Part shown: piece after piece, positions 8,474 through 18,029 of the stretch
Numbering within the stretch: the first letter of the stretch is position 1
Layout: the number at the start of each line of letters is the position of its first letter
Origin: Halioglobus sp.
GTDB lineage: Bacteria > Pseudomonadota > Gammaproteobacteria > Pseudomonadales > Halieaceae
Direction: 5' to 3'
DNA length: 64,000 nucleotides
NCBI GenBank assembly: GCA_029246385.1
Contig: JAQWNG010000015.1
Location: forward strand, 434,001-498,000
Program-made: the position numbers and the translations under genes
Notes under the pieces: model-generated
What the model saw: only the letters and a program-made list of their open reading frames with translations
What the model was told of the DNA's origin: nothing
The model's database searches: none

Positions 8474-11145
8474 TGAACGTATCCATGCGACTGCCATCAG
8501 ACATATTTGATGCGGCTCTTTTCACAACGCAACTCGATAACGAAAATGAAATCCAGTACTGTAAGGCCGCAATCGCTGGGACTACGCAATACCTGCACCA
8601 ACAGTTCCTCTCGGGGGTCCATGCTAGAGACCTGATTCGCCACCGCGCTGTCTTCGTCGACACACTGCTGGGCATACTGTGGGACCGGCTCGAGTGGAAG
8701 CCATCGGAAGTCTCCATGGTCGCTGTGGGTGGCTACGGACGCGGCGAACTGCATCCACACTCTGATATCGACCTTCTGTTCCTTCTTGGGGACAGGGGCG
8801 AAGAATGCAAAGATGTACTCTCTGGCTTCCTGACTGTGCTGTGGGATATTGGCCTCAATATTGGACACAGCGTTCGCGACGTAGCCGATTGTGCCGAGCA
8901 GGCCGCGGGCGATATTACTATACTGACGAATCTGATGGAGGCTCGTATTCTCCGCGGACCTGACTATCTGATGCAACAGGTACGCGACCTAACCATACCC
9001 GACAAAATGTGGTCCAGTCAGGATTTTTTTCAAGCCAAGCTGCAAGAACAAACGACTCGACACACCAAGTTCGCAGATACCGAGTACAACCTGGAACCAA
9101 ACGTTAAAAGTTCTCCGGGGGGGTTACGTGACTTGCAAATTATCGGCTGGATCGCCGAGCGTCACTTCGGCGTAGAGTCACTTGAAAAGCTTACAGTGGA
9201 AGAATTTCTAAACTCGGAAGAGATGGCTATTCTGACGACGGGACGAGATTTTATGTGGCAGGTTCGCTATGCCCTGCACATGATCACAGACCGCGAGGAA
9301 GACCGACTGTTGTTCGACCACCAGCGTGAAATTGCCGAGCTGTGGGGCTTTCAAGACGGTGACAAGCTGGCAGTTGAGCAATTCATGCAAACTTACTATC
9401 GCTGGGCTTTGGCGCTTGGGCAACTCAATGAGGTTTTGATTCAGAATTTTGATCAAGCCATTCTGCGCCAAGATATGGAAGATGACATAACCATCCTCAA
9501 CCCGCGGTTCCATGTTCGCAATGGCTATATTGAGGCCAGCAGCAGCGATCTCTTCAGCAAACACCCCCAAGCCCTGCTGGAAGCATTCTTGCTGTGTGGC
9601 ACGCACGAGGAAATTACTGGTATTGCTGCGCCTACTATTCGCTTGATACGTGACAGCCGATCATTGATCGATGACGCATTTAGAGCAGACACGCGCAACA
9701 AACAAACTTTTCTGCAAATTTTGCGCAGCCCTCATGAATTAACATCGCAACTGCGACGCATGACGCGCTATGGCATCCTAGGCGACTATCTGCCCGAATT
9801 TGGCCGCATCATGGGGCAGATGCAACACGATCTGTTTCACACTTATACGGTTGATGCGCATACTCTAGAAGTTATCAAAAACGCGCGACGCTTCCGGATT
9901 CCTGATGCTGAAGACAGGTTCCCAGTATCCAGTCGAGTGGCAAGCCGACTGCGCAAAATTGAGTTGCTGTATATCGCAGCCCTATATCACGATATTGGCA
10001 AAGGGCGCGGCGGCGATCACTCCACCTTGGGTGCAGTCGACGCCGAACGCTTCTGTCAGGAGCATGGACTGGATCGCAAGGATACTGAATTGGTCGTTTG
10101 GTTGGTACGCAACCACTTGCTTATGTCGGCGGTATCACAGCGCAAGGATATATCAGACCCGGAGATCATTCAGCAATTCGCCGAACATGTCGGTGACGAG
10201 GAGCATTTGGACTATCTCTTTACGCTGACGGTGGCTGATATTAATGGCACTAATCCGACCTTGTGGAACGCCTGGCGCGGCAGCCTGCTGCGTCAGTTGT
10301 TCACGGAGACAAGACGGGCCTTGCGCCGCGGCCTGGATAACCCCATCGAAAAAGAGGCCCTGGTTGCTAAGGCCCGCGAAGCGTCTGCGGAGATACTGGA
10401 AGGGCGTGGGTTTACCTTGGAGGAGCTTGCCGAGTTATGGCAAAGTCGCACGGAAGATTATTTCCTCAGAGAGCGTAGTGAGGATATCGCTTGGCATACC
10501 GAAGCCATCGCCGACCATCTGGATCGCGATGTCCCGCTGGTGCTAGCCCGCAGTGGCGTGGAATCCAGTGTCGCCAATACTACGCAGATTTTTATTCATG
10601 CGCGGAGTAACGCCAAGCTGTTTTCCAGCATCTGCGCAGCACTGGAACAACTCGATCTGAGCATACATGACGCAAGGATATATAATGCAAATGACGGCAT
10701 GAGTCTTGACACGTTCTTCGTCCTCGATTCCGATGGCCAGCCTATCGCGGAGGATGGACCAAGATTGACTCACATTAGGGATTATCTCAGCGAAAATCTG
10801 GCCAATATTTCCGAAGAGTTAACGCACTCTAACCGGCACACCCCCAGAAAAATGAAATCCTTCGTCGTCCCCACCGAAACCAGCATGTTCCAAGACGAGA
10901 TCAAAAACGTCTCCGTACTGGAGGTCTCCACCCCTGACAGACCTGGCTTACTGGCCCGCTTGGGCAAAATTTTTGTACTGTTTAATGTCGAAGTGCAAGC
11001 CGCTAAAATCCAAACCTTAGGAGAGCGAGTCGAAGACGTATTTTTCATTACCGACGACCAACAGCAAGCTCTCACAAATCCAAAGCTGTGCAACGCGCTA
11101 CAACAAGCGATTTGCGATGAACTGGACGAACAGGCTGCAAACTGA
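8473..11145 (+). CDS. glnD: Bifunctional uridylyltransferase / uridylyl-removing enzyme
   Basis: Nitrogen sensor that uridylylates PII proteins when glutamine is low and removes the group when it is high. The protein has 890 residues. The nucleotidyltransferase site is GGYGRGELHPHSDID (86-100), the HD hydrolase domain has ALYHDIGKGRGGDHS near 500, and two ACT domains occupy about 705-780 and 815-890. The GTG start overlaps the map stop; an ATG four codons later is an alternative. The map-glnD-dapC order is standard in Pseudomonas relatives. No PII gene is in the window. Confidence 0.97.
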   Translation: MNVSMRLPSDIFDAALFTTQLDNENEIQYCKAAIAGTTQYLHQQFLSGVHARDLIRHRAVFVDTLLGILWDRLEWKPSEVSMVAVGGYGRGELHPHSDIDLLFLLGDRGEECKDVLSGFLTVLWDIGLNIGHSVRDVADCAEQAAGDITILTNLMEARILRGPDYLMQQVRDLTIPDKMWSSQDFFQAKLQEQTTRHTKFADTEYNLEPNVKSSPGGLRDLQIIGWIAERHFGVESLEKLTVEEFLNSEEMAILTTGRDFMWQVRYALHMITDREEDRLLFDHQREIAELWGFQDGDKLAVEQFMQTYYRWALALGQLNEVLIQNFDQAILRQDMEDDITILNPRFHVRNGYIEASSSDLFSKHPQALLEAFLLCGTHEEITGIAAPTIRLIRDSRSLIDDAFRADTRNKQTFLQILRSPHELTSQLRRMTRYGILGDYLPEFGRIMGQMQHDLFHTYTVDAHTLEVIKNARRFRIPDAEDRFPVSSRVASRLRKIELLYIAALYHDIGKGRGGDHSTLGAVDAERFCQEHGLDRKDTELVVWLVRNHLLMSAVSQRKDISDPEIIQQFAEHVGDEEHLDYLFTLTVADINGTNPTLWNAWRGSLLRQLFTETRRALRRGLDNPIEKEALVAKAREASAEILEGRGFTLEELAELWQSRTEDYFLRERSEDIAWHTEAIADHLDRDVPLVLARSGVESSVANTTQIFIHARSNAKLFSSICAALEQLDLSIHDARIYNANDGMSLDTFFVLDSDGQPIAEDGPRLTHIRDYLSENLANISEELTHSNRHTPRKMKSFVVPTETSMFQDEIKNVSVLEVSTPDRPGLLARLGKIFVLFNVEVQAAKIQTLGERVEDVFFITDDQQQALTNPKLCNALQQAICDELDEQAAN

Positions 11146-11152
11146 AAAACTG

Positions 11153-12343
11153 ATGAACACGTATTTAGATCACCTGCAGCCCTACCCTTTTGCAAAACTT
11201 GAACAGCTATTCAGGGATTTGACTCCAGCCGCGGCAAAGGCCCGCATTGCATTGTCCATTGGCGAGCCACAACATGAGTCGCCAGCTTTCGTTCTCAGGG
11301 CAATCTCGGACAACTTACACCGGATTGCTAACTACCCATCAACTGCAGGACTGCCTGAACTGCGCAGCACAATTGCCCTCTGGTTAAAGGGCCGCTATCG
11401 TTTACCTGATATTGACCCCGATACTCAGGTCCTGCCGGTAAGCGGGACCCGGGAAGCATTATTTTCTTTCGCTCAGACAGTCGTCGCCGCGAACTCGACA
11501 GCACTGGTCATGAGCCCCAACCCGTTCTACCAAATTTACGAAGGTGCGGCGTTACTAGCTGGGGCAACTCCGCACTTTATCAACTGCACCGAGGCGTCAG
11601 GACTGCTGCCCGATTTTAGCAGTGTGACGGAACAGCAGTGGCAGCAATGCCAGCTGCTTTACCTGTGTAATCCCGGAAACCCCACGGGCGCTCTGATGCC
11701 CATTGAGCAATTCCAGTCCATCATTCGACTGGCTCAAGAACACGACTTTGTCATTGCTAGCGATGAGTGCTACTCAGAAATTTATTTCGATGAAGAGTCT
11801 CCTCCGCCGGGCCTTCTGCAGGCCTGCGTCGCGATGGATAATCACGACTATCGCAACTGCGTCGTCTTTCATAGCTTGTCCAAACGCTCTAATCTACCTG
11901 GCCTCCGCTCGGGCTTTGTGGCCGGCGATGCGCAAATACTGCGTGGCTTCCTTCAGTATAGGACATATCACGGCTGCGCTATGCCACTGCATCATCAGCT
12001 TGGCAGCATCGCAGCTTGGAGCGATGAACACCATGTGATAGCCAACCGGCAACAATACCGCGACAAGTTTGCGGCGGTGATGACAGAACTTGAAGGCCAC
12101 CTTCCCGTCGCTTTACCCGAGGCAGGCTTTTACTTATGGCCAAAAACACCTGTCAGCGACATCGAATTCGCCCGTCAACTCTACGCCGAAGAAAACGTCA
12201 TCGTGCTACCCGGCCGTTTCCTCGCCAGGGAGTCGGGTGGTGTCAACCCCGGAGAGAACCGGGTGCGTATGGCTCTCGTCGCGAAAATTGAGGATTGCGT
12301 CGAAGCAGCCCGACGCATCGCTCAATATCTAGAGAAAGGCTAG
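11153..12343 (+). CDS. dapC: Succinyldiaminopimelate transaminase
   Basis: PLP-dependent fold-type I aminotransferase forming N-succinyl-LL-diaminopimelate from N-succinyl-2-amino-6-ketopimelate in the succinylase lysine pathway. It has 396 residues. Visible are IGEPQH near the N-terminus, the LYLCNPGNPTGA loop, ASDECYSEIYFDE with the PLP-contacting Asp, and the Schiff-base Lys in SLSKRSNLPGLRSGF. The start at 11153 begins MNTYLDHLQPYPFAKL, 7 bases after glnD; an upstream in-frame ATG would overlap glnD. Assignment as DapC and not a generic aspartate aminotransferase rests on the sequence type and the nearby dapD and dapE. Confidence 0.92.
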   Translation: MNTYLDHLQPYPFAKLEQLFRDLTPAAAKARIALSIGEPQHESPAFVLRAISDNLHRIANYPSTAGLPELRSTIALWLKGRYRLPDIDPDTQVLPVSGTREALFSFAQTVVAANSTALVMSPNPFYQIYEGAALLAGATPHFINCTEASGLLPDFSSVTEQQWQQCQLLYLCNPGNPTGALMPIEQFQSIIRLAQEHDFVIASDECYSEIYFDEESPPPGLLQACVAMDNHDYRNCVVFHSLSKRSNLPGLRSGFVAGDAQILRGFLQYRTYHGCAMPLHHQLGSIAAWSDEHHVIANRQQYRDKFAAVMTELEGHLPVALPEAGFYLWPKTPVSDIEFARQLYAEENVIVLPGRFLARESGGVNPGENRVRMALVAKIEDCVEAARRIAQYLEKG

Positions 12344-12353
12344 GTTTGAAAAC

Positions 12354-13007
12354 ATGCTGAAGGCTGAACGCGTAAAGTACATTCTGCATTATCTGCAGGA
12401 TTTGTACCCAGAAACACCGGCTCCATTGGATCATAGCGACCCCTTCACTCTCTTGATAGCAGTACTGCTGAGCGCGCAATGTACCGACAAACGCGTGAAC
12501 ACAATAACGCCTGCTCTGTTTAAGCTCGCCGACAATCCGGCAGATATGGCCGCCAAAAGTGCACAACAGATAAGAGAAATCATCCGCCCCTGTGGCTTAT
12601 CACCACAAAAATCTAAAGCCATTCAACGACTCAGTGAAATACTCATTGAAGAACACTCCGGTGAAGTGCCCGCCCGTCTAGAAGCACTTGAGCGCCTGCC
12701 TGGCGTTGGCCACAAAACGGCCAGTGTCGTTATGTCTCAGGCCTTTGGCGTTCCGGCTTTTCCGGTGGACACCCACATACATCGACTGGGACAACGCTGG
12801 GGCCTGACCAGCGGCAAAAGTGTGGTGCAGACTGAGAGAGATTTGAAACGGTTATTCCCGCAAAGGTACTGGAATCGCCTTCATCTGCAGATCATTTTTT
12901 ATGGACGTGAATATTGCTCAGCGCGCGGCTGCGATGGGCGAATATGCCAAATATGCAGAACCTGCTACCCATTGCGAAAGCACCCTAAAAAAACCCTCAA
13001 GGCTTGA
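12354..13007 (+). CDS. nth: Endonuclease III, DNA glycosylase/AP lyase (atypical cysteine loop)
   Basis: Removes oxidised pyrimidines in base excision repair. The protein has 217 residues. The helix-hairpin-helix LPGVGHKTA carries the catalytic Lys121, and the Asp is D139 in VDTHIHRL. The C-terminal loop has cysteines at 188, 193, 198, 201 and 204 (CSARGCDGRICQICRTC). This does not fit the classical C-x6-C-x2-C-x5-C pattern for the iron-sulfur cluster, but the GREYCxARG...CxIC arrangement resembles a variant group I recall from other phyla. I saw no frameshift. It follows dapC by 10 bases and probably shares its transcript. In E. coli and Pseudomonas the gene instead ends the rsx operon. Confidence 0.92.
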   Translation: MLKAERVKYILHYLQDLYPETPAPLDHSDPFTLLIAVLLSAQCTDKRVNTITPALFKLADNPADMAAKSAQQIREIIRPCGLSPQKSKAIQRLSEILIEEHSGEVPARLEALERLPGVGHKTASVVMSQAFGVPAFPVDTHIHRLGQRWGLTSGKSVVQTERDLKRLFPQRYWNRLHLQIIFYGREYCSARGCDGRICQICRTCYPLRKHPKKTLKA

Positions 13008-13140
13008 ATCCAGCACTGCTGTAAGGGCTCGCTCATCAAAACAACAGCCACCATCAGCATGCGACACGGCAGCTATAACTCAGCAACAGCCTTTGCTATG
13101 CTACGCGACCACTCAATACGCTACCCATCGGAGTATTACT

Positions 13141-13497
13141 GTGATTACACTCTATGGCATCAAAAATTGCGACACGGTGAAAAAAACGCAAAAATGGCTA
13201 GATACACATGGAATAGACTACCAGTACCATGATTTTCGCGAGGATGGGCTGGATTCAAAGGCACTAGCAGCATGGATTGAGGAGTTGGGCTGGCAAAATT
13301 TATTAAACAGGCGCAGTACAAGTTGGAAAGCGCTGGATGAAAGTGTCCGTACAGCGATGGACGAGGCGCTCGCTCATAAAACCATCCTGTCGCATCCCAC
13401 GCTAATTAAGAGACCCCTCCTAGACACGGGGCAACAGCGCTTTGTAGGATTTTCTGCAGCCAACTATGCCAAAATATTTAATCTACGCACACTTTAA
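13141..13497 (+). CDS. ArsC/Spx-family protein (YffB-like)
   Basis: Small thioredoxin-fold protein of 118 residues. It begins MITLYGIKNCDTVKKTQKWL, with a single redox-type Cys at position 10, and ends with the family TLIKRPLL segment and a C-terminal GF...Y tail. The start is taken as GTG 13141 because GGAG lies seven bases upstream and the thioredoxin fold starts exactly there; the frame is open further upstream with no start of similar quality. E. coli yffB sits next to dapE in the same way, which supports homology. Substrate unknown: arsenate reduction is not implied, since this subgroup is largely uncharacterised. Confidence 0.88.
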   Translation: MITLYGIKNCDTVKKTQKWLDTHGIDYQYHDFREDGLDSKALAAWIEELGWQNLLNRRSTSWKALDESVRTAMDEALAHKTILSHPTLIKRPLLDTGQQRFVGFSAANYAKIFNLRTL

Positions 13498-13526
13498 GCA
13501 CGTACCTACTTTATGGTGGAACGACA

Positions 13527-14546
13527 ATGACAGATACTACATTTGCCCTCGGACTTGGCGTCGGCACTCACAACAGCAATGACGAGTGGTTGGAAATATT
13601 TTTCCCGCTCCCAATTTTGTATCCCTCGCACACCTTGGCGGCTGCATTTGGACATTGCAATAGCAATCAGACACTGAGCTTTGAAGAACTAAAAGAGCTG
13701 CAGTTGGCACTCGAAACAGCGGGTGCGACCGATCATGCAAAACTTGCCTCACAGCTTCTCGACAATAACAGACCTGCGGTCGCCGTGATGCTCAAGGAAG
13801 ATCTGCCACCGAGTAATGTGCCCGAGGCGTATCTCAAGTTACATCTGCTATCACACCGTTTGGTCTGTCCACACGGCACCAACCTAGAAGGCTTGTTTGG
13901 CGCGTTGCCCAACGTTGCGTGGACCAGTGAGGGCGCGATCGATATCGATGAATTGCCTGCGCGCCAGTTGTCGGCGAGATTGCGAGGAGAGGTGCTTGAA
14001 GTTAGCAGTGTCGACAAGTTTCCAAAGATGACAAATTATGTCGTTCCAAGCGGAGTCCGCATCGCTCACACTGCCCGCGTGCGCTTAGGGGCTTATTTGG
14101 GAGAAGGCACGACTATTATGCATGAGGGCTTTGTCAATTTTAATGCAGGCACCGAGGGTCCGGGCATGATCGAGGGGCGTATTTCAGCGGGCGTCATGGT
14201 GGGCACCGGGTCTGATTTAGGCGGAGGCTGCTCCACAATTGGAACCTTGTCTGGCGGCGGCAATATCGTCATATCCGTGGGAGACCAGTGCTTAATCGGC
14301 GCCAACGCAGGCATTGGCATTCCACTTGGAAATCGGTGCACTGTCGAAGCAGGACTATTTATCACTGCCGGCACCAAGGTCTCTATGCTGGACGTAAGTG
14401 GTATATCTGTGGAAACGGCAAAAGCGCGGGATCTAGCAGGAAAATCTGATCTGCTATTCCGCCGCAACTCCACTACCGGTGCCGTGGAGTGCTTAACCAA
14501 TCGCAGTGCGGTGGAACTCAACAACGAACTCCACACTCACAACTAA
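13527..14546 (+). CDS. dapD: Tetrahydrodipicolinate N-succinyltransferase
   Basis: Transfers succinyl from succinyl-CoA to tetrahydrodipicolinate in lysine and peptidoglycan precursor synthesis. It has 339 residues, the longer Pseudomonas-type enzyme and not the 274-residue E. coli form. The central part is a left-handed beta-helix of hexapeptide repeats (about 175-290), seen as RLGAYLGEGTTIMHEG, GRISAGVMVGTGSDLGGG and DQCLIGANAGIGIPLGN. A GGTGGA ribosome site precedes the ATG. It is followed 21 bases later by dapE. Confidence 0.95.
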   Translation: MTDTTFALGLGVGTHNSNDEWLEIFFPLPILYPSHTLAAAFGHCNSNQTLSFEELKELQLALETAGATDHAKLASQLLDNNRPAVAVMLKEDLPPSNVPEAYLKLHLLSHRLVCPHGTNLEGLFGALPNVAWTSEGAIDIDELPARQLSARLRGEVLEVSSVDKFPKMTNYVVPSGVRIAHTARVRLGAYLGEGTTIMHEGFVNFNAGTEGPGMIEGRISAGVMVGTGSDLGGGCSTIGTLSGGGNIVISVGDQCLIGANAGIGIPLGNRCTVEAGLFITAGTKVSMLDVSGISVETAKARDLAGKSDLLFRRNSTTGAVECLTNRSAVELNNELHTHN

Positions 14547-14567
14547 GTCAAAGGATAGACGCGCAAC

Positions 14568-15695
14568 ATGGAAAAAACACTGGAACTTTGTTACGAGCTG
14601 ATCCGCAAGCCCTCAGTAACCCCTGAGGACGCCGGCTGCCAAGCGTTAATGATTCAGCGACTGCAGGCGCTTGATTTCAAATGCACTGAACTTCCCTTCG
14701 GTGATGTCAGTAATTTTTGGGCCGAGCGCGGCGATCAAGGCCCTCTGCTGGTTTTTGCGGGGCACACTGATGTGGTCCCTCCGGGAGCGACCGAGCGGTG
14801 GAGCAGCCCTCCTTTTGAGCCAACCCTGTGCGATGGCATGCTTTTTGGCCGCGGCAGCGCAGATATGAAAGGCAGCCTCGCAGCCATGCTGATCGCGTGT
14901 GAAGAGTTTGTGGCTGAACGGCCAAACCATGGCGGGAGGATCGGCTTTCTAATCACCTCCGACGAAGAGGGTCCGGCGGTGAATGGCACTGTCAAAGTAT
15001 TGGATTACCTGCGTGACCATGACGAGTCCATAGATTGGTGCGTAGTGGGTGAACCTGCGAGTTCCGTCACGTTAGGGGATGCTATTAAAAATGGCCGCAG
15101 AGGGTCGCTCGGTGGGGTACTGACGGTGCGAGGTGTGCAAGGGCATATCGCTTATCCACAGTTGGCAGACAATCCTATTCACCGGCTTCTTCCAGCCCTG
15201 CATGCGCTAACATCTGAAGTCTGGGATGAGGGCAATGCGTTCTTTCCGCCCACGTCAATGCAAGTTTCAAACATCAAGGGGGGCAACGGCGTCACCAATA
15301 TCATTCCCGGGGAAGTAGAAGTTGTATTCAACTTCCGGTTTTCTACTGAGGTCAGCGATGACGAACTGCGTCAACGCACGGCGTCAATATTGCAGGCTCA
15401 CGGGCTTGATTACGCTATACAATGGAGCTTAAGTGGGCAGCCATTTCTAACGCCCAATGGAAAATTGTTGGACGCCTGCATAGCAAGCGTAACTGAAGTT
15501 ATCGGGGAAACACCTGAGCTTTCAACTGCTGGGGGCACATCTGACGGTCGCTTCATTGCACCTACCGGAGCGCAGGTCGTGGAAGTAGGTCCAGTCAATG
15601 CGACCATACACAAGATTGATGAACAGGTGCTAGCGACTGATCTACCACGACTGGCCGCGATCTACAAAGGCATTATGACGCGGCTGTTGCTATAA
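14568..15695 (+). CDS. dapE: Succinyl-diaminopimelate desuccinylase
   Basis: Dinuclear zinc M20 hydrolase releasing LL-diaminopimelate. The protein has 375 residues. Metal ligands and catalytic residues are visible: His in [11 protein letters not shown], the bridging Asp in GRGSADMKG, the catalytic Glu pair in [13 protein letters not shown], and the C-terminal His in [16 protein letters not shown] lies upstream of the ATG. Its end overlaps the convergent SDR gene by six bases. With dapD and dapC it completes the succinylase branch; dapA is 4 kb downstream. Confidence 0.96.
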   Translation: MEKTLELCYELIRKPSVTPEDAGCQALMIQRLQALDFKCTELPFGDVSNFWAERGDQGPLLVFAGHTDVVPPGATERWSSPPFEPTLCDGMLFGRGSADMKGSLAAMLIACEEFVAERPNHGGRIGFLITSDEEGPAVNGTVKVLDYLRDHDESIDWCVVGEPASSVTLGDAIKNGRRGSLGGVLTVRGVQGHIAYPQLADNPIHRLLPALHALTSEVWDEGNAFFPPTSMQVSNIKGGNGVTNIIPGEVEVVFNFRFSTEVSDDELRQRTASILQAHGLDYAIQWSLSGQPFLTPNGKLLDACIASVTEVIGETPELSTAGGTSDGRFIAPTGAQVVEVGPVNATIHKIDEQVLATDLPRLAAIYKGIMTRLLL

Positions 15696-16442
15696 GTCAT
15701 CTACTTGCTTTTGCAGGCTCGTCTTCGCAACACCGAGATTATACTCGCCGGGCACAACAAGCACCTGCCCATTGCCCATCGCGGCCAGACTGGCCGCGAC
15801 CACTGCCTCCGCATTCATCCACATTTGATCTGGAATCTGAGTGTGGTCGAAGCCATCTACTAACATAGAATTGTGAAACTCTGTGTGCGTGAACCCTGGA
15901 CACAGCGCTTGCACCTCAATGCCAGAGCCTGCGAGCTCTGCCTGTAAAGCCTGCGAGTAATAATTAAGGAAGGCCTTGGTAGCACCATAAACCGCCATCC
16001 CTCCACCAGGGACGAACACGCCCAATGAAGACACGTTAATAATCTGGCCGCCACCGAGCTCGCGCATGAATGGAATCGCTGCACGGCAAAGGGTGATGCA
16101 CGCGTCAATGTGCAGATTCAGCATTTCCCGATGGCCATTAATCGGCAACTGATCGAAATGACCAACGGTGCCGAAACCCGCATTATTGATCAAATAGTCT
16201 ACCGGGCCCTTCTGGCGTATGGCCTCCAAGGTTGCGGCCACCCCCTCGACCGCACTGAGATCAGCCTCCAGACAGTGCATTTCCACAGAACCGGCTAATT
16301 CACTGGCTAAGACCTCAAGTTTCTCTCGGCGCCGTGCCACTCCAATAATCACATCACAAAGCGGGGCCAACTGACGGCAAAACTCCGCACCCAATCCTGC
16401 AGAGGCACCGGTAACCAGTGCAGTAACTTTATGCTCAGACAT
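15690..16442 (-). CDS. Short-chain dehydrogenase/reductase
   Basis: Classical SDR of 250 residues. The cofactor motif [11 protein letters not shown] is at the N-terminus, NNAGFGTVG near 90, Ser in NVSSLGVF, and the catalytic YGATK near 160. The RR after the second strand (ARRREKLE) suggests NADP(H). The start at 16442 ([14 protein letters not shown]) has GGGAG in front; the upstream in-frame ATG at 16481 does not. Resembles the DltE/YqjQ-type SDRs with unknown substrate. It is convergent with dapE and overlaps its stop. Confidence 0.88.
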   Translation of the reverse strand: MSEHKVTALVTGASAGLGAEFCRQLAPLCDVIIGVARRREKLEVLASELAGSVEMHCLEADLSAVEGVAATLEAIRQKGPVDYLINNAGFGTVGHFDQLPINGHREMLNLHIDACITLCRAAIPFMRELGGGQIINVSSLGVFVPGGGMAVYGATKAFLNYYSQALQAELAGSGIEVQALCPGFTHTEFHNSMLVDGFDHTQIPDQMWMNAEAVVAASLAAMGNGQVLVVPGEYNLGVAKTSLQKQVDDL

Positions 16443-16538
16443 CAAATCTCCCAATTTTTTGACAGGCGGGGACCTACGCAACCCTCGCTTCGGCTAAACC
16501 ACAATAACACGATGAAAAACTACTCCGCACCACGCAGT

Positions 16539-17363
16539 TCAGTATAATTTACGGTGCACATAGACATCATAACGGACTGACTTTCCTGCAATACAGTGAG
16601 ATGGTTTCAACGTCGCTAGGCTGGGCGCCTTAGAGGGCCGTTTGACCACCACTCTGGCAGTGTCCTGCGCCAATGCCCAGACTAATAACGCATCTGCATC
16701 CTGAGGGTTTGCAGAGCATTCCAGCAGCACCTGAAAAAGAGCCATCTCCTTTTTTACCGCAGCGCTTTTAGCGCGCTGTGGGAACATTGGATCTAGATAA
16801 ATCACATCGACGCCCTGAAGCTTCTTCGCCGCTAAATGTTGCGCATCTCCTGAACACAGGCGCATGCGCTGGATAACGCCGGACAACCAGGCATCGCTAT
16901 TGGCCGCTGCACTTTGCAAACCACAGCGCAACATTTCCAAAATGGCTGGATCGCGCTCACACATAACGACCTCGCAGCCAAGACCCGCTAGCACAAAAGC
17001 GTCTCGGCCTAGCCCAGCGGTTGCGTCCAAGACTCTCAAGGGTACTTTCTTACCATGCCCTACTGCCTTGCCTAGCAACTCACTGGTCCCCGAACGGCTG
17101 CGATAACGCATGCTTGGACTGCCAAAATCGACCACCACCGGACCTGGCGCACCCCTCCCGGTCTGCTGCAGAGACAGTGATTGGCCACTGACGATCAAGA
17201 CGGCTCTTGCCCGGGTAACATGGATAAGATCAATGTCTGCCGTTAGCAACGGCAGGCCGAGCCGTTGCGCCAATTGGACAGCACAGCCTTCGTCTGCGGT
17301 CGTAGCGGCCTGCACTGCCAAAGCTTTATGTCCTGAATCGGTGGCATCATTTGTTATCGACAT
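16539..17363 (-). CDS. rsmJ: 16S rRNA (guanine-1516-N2)-methyltransferase
   Basis: SAM-dependent methyltransferase of the RsmJ (YhiQ) family acting on the small subunit RNA. It has 274 residues. Motif I is RVLDATAGLGRDAFVLAGLG (about 110-130), and the catalytic-type DPMFPQR follows near 195 with KKEM after it. The N-terminal part (LAQRLGLPLL, VVDFGSP and YRSRSG) is typical of RsmJ. The ATG has only a weak ribosome site. It is divergent from the leucine-rich-repeat lipoprotein gene. Confidence 0.93.
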   Translation of the reverse strand: MSITNDATDSGHKALAVQAATTADEGCAVQLAQRLGLPLLTADIDLIHVTRARAVLIVSGQSLSLQQTGRGAPGPVVVDFGSPSMRYRSRSGTSELLGKAVGHGKKVPLRVLDATAGLGRDAFVLAGLGCEVVMCERDPAILEMLRCGLQSAAANSDAWLSGVIQRMRLCSGDAQHLAAKKLQGVDVIYLDPMFPQRAKSAAVKKEMALFQVLLECSANPQDADALLVWALAQDTARVVVKRPSKAPSLATLKPSHCIAGKSVRYDVYVHRKLY

Positions 17364-17508
17364 CTGAATACTCGTGCTTTAATGTCTCAAGTATAGTGAA
17401 GTGCATCACAACTACTGGCATTATAAAGGTCTGCTGCTGTTGGAGCTACGGTGAACTAGACGAATCAGCAGACTTTACCGACTCAGTTAACTCGCGGGAG
17501 TGCCAAGT

Positions 17509-18009
17509 ATGTTGCAACGTTTAGTATATGGTTTAGTGGGAGTCGCATTGCTCATCCTTGGCGCCTGCCAAGAGTACGACTTCAAGGTAAACGATAAAAT
17601 CATTTATGCGCCCACGCCGCTCTTTCGCGACTACACCATACCCGACCCAGGTTTAAGCGACTGCCTGAAGCAGGCGATTAATGATGGCACCGTCACGGCC
17701 GCGTCGCAGTTGATCGTACTCGACTGTAGTTTTGCAGGTATCGAGAGTCTTGAAGGTCTCTCTGTCTTCACCGGCCTAAAAGCACTTCGGCTATCAGCCA
17801 ATCAAGTCCGTAATTTAGTTGAACTCAGTAACATAATGGCACTGGAAGCGCTCTATCTTGATAACAACAAAATCATTGATCCCGTGCCGCTTTATAGATT
17901 GGCCGAACTTCGCGAGCTCAACCTATCCGGCAATCCAAACCTACAGTGCCCAAAACCCGGAAATCTCGCACAGGTGACGTCCGTGGTAATGCCACAGCAC
18001 TGTCCTTGA
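17509..18009 (+). CDS. Leucine-rich-repeat lipoprotein, unknown function
   Basis: Protein of 166 residues starting with a lipoprotein signal peptide; the lipobox LGAC places the lipidated Cys at 20 (LILGACQEYD). After a short unique segment (about 25-65) there are roughly four 22-residue leucine-rich repeats (68-150), for example LKALRLSANQVRN, LEALYLDNNKI and LRELNLSGNPNL. The ATG at 17509 has GGGAG eight bases upstream; a GTG at 17500 would add three residues. Four Cys outside the lipobox may form disulfides in the periplasm. It stands alone between rsmJ and a convergent hydrolase gene. A binding role is likely from the fold, but no partner can be named. Confidence 0.85.
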   Translation: MLQRLVYGLVGVALLILGACQEYDFKVNDKIIYAPTPLFRDYTIPDPGLSDCLKQAINDGTVTAASQLIVLDCSFAGIESLEGLSVFTGLKALRLSANQVRNLVELSNIMALEALYLDNNKIIDPVPLYRLAELRELNLSGNPNLQCPKPGNLAQVTSVVMPQHCP

Positions 18010-18029
18010 GCCATCTGATAAGTATTTTT

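Noticed and set aside
12915-13007. Frameshift in nth explaining its odd cysteine spacing
   Set aside because: The frame reads cleanly to a stop, no shift of one or two bases restores C-x6-C-x2-C-x5-C, and the GREYC-x-ARG start of the loop is intact.
12901-13140. Upstream extension of the ArsC/Spx-like gene into nth
   Set aside because: The frame is open, but the translated part is Ala/Ser/Gln-rich without family similarity, overlaps nth, and the GTG at 13141 has the only good ribosome site.
13141-13497. Calling the gene near dapD an arsenate reductase
   Set aside because: Its NCDTVKK active site and YffB-like neighbours point to the Spx/YffB subgroup; the true ArsC is at 37037-37387.
14093-14536. 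Long open frame antisense to dapD (147 codons)
   Set aside because: It lies wholly within dapD on the opposite strand, has no ribosome site and a shadow-like composition.
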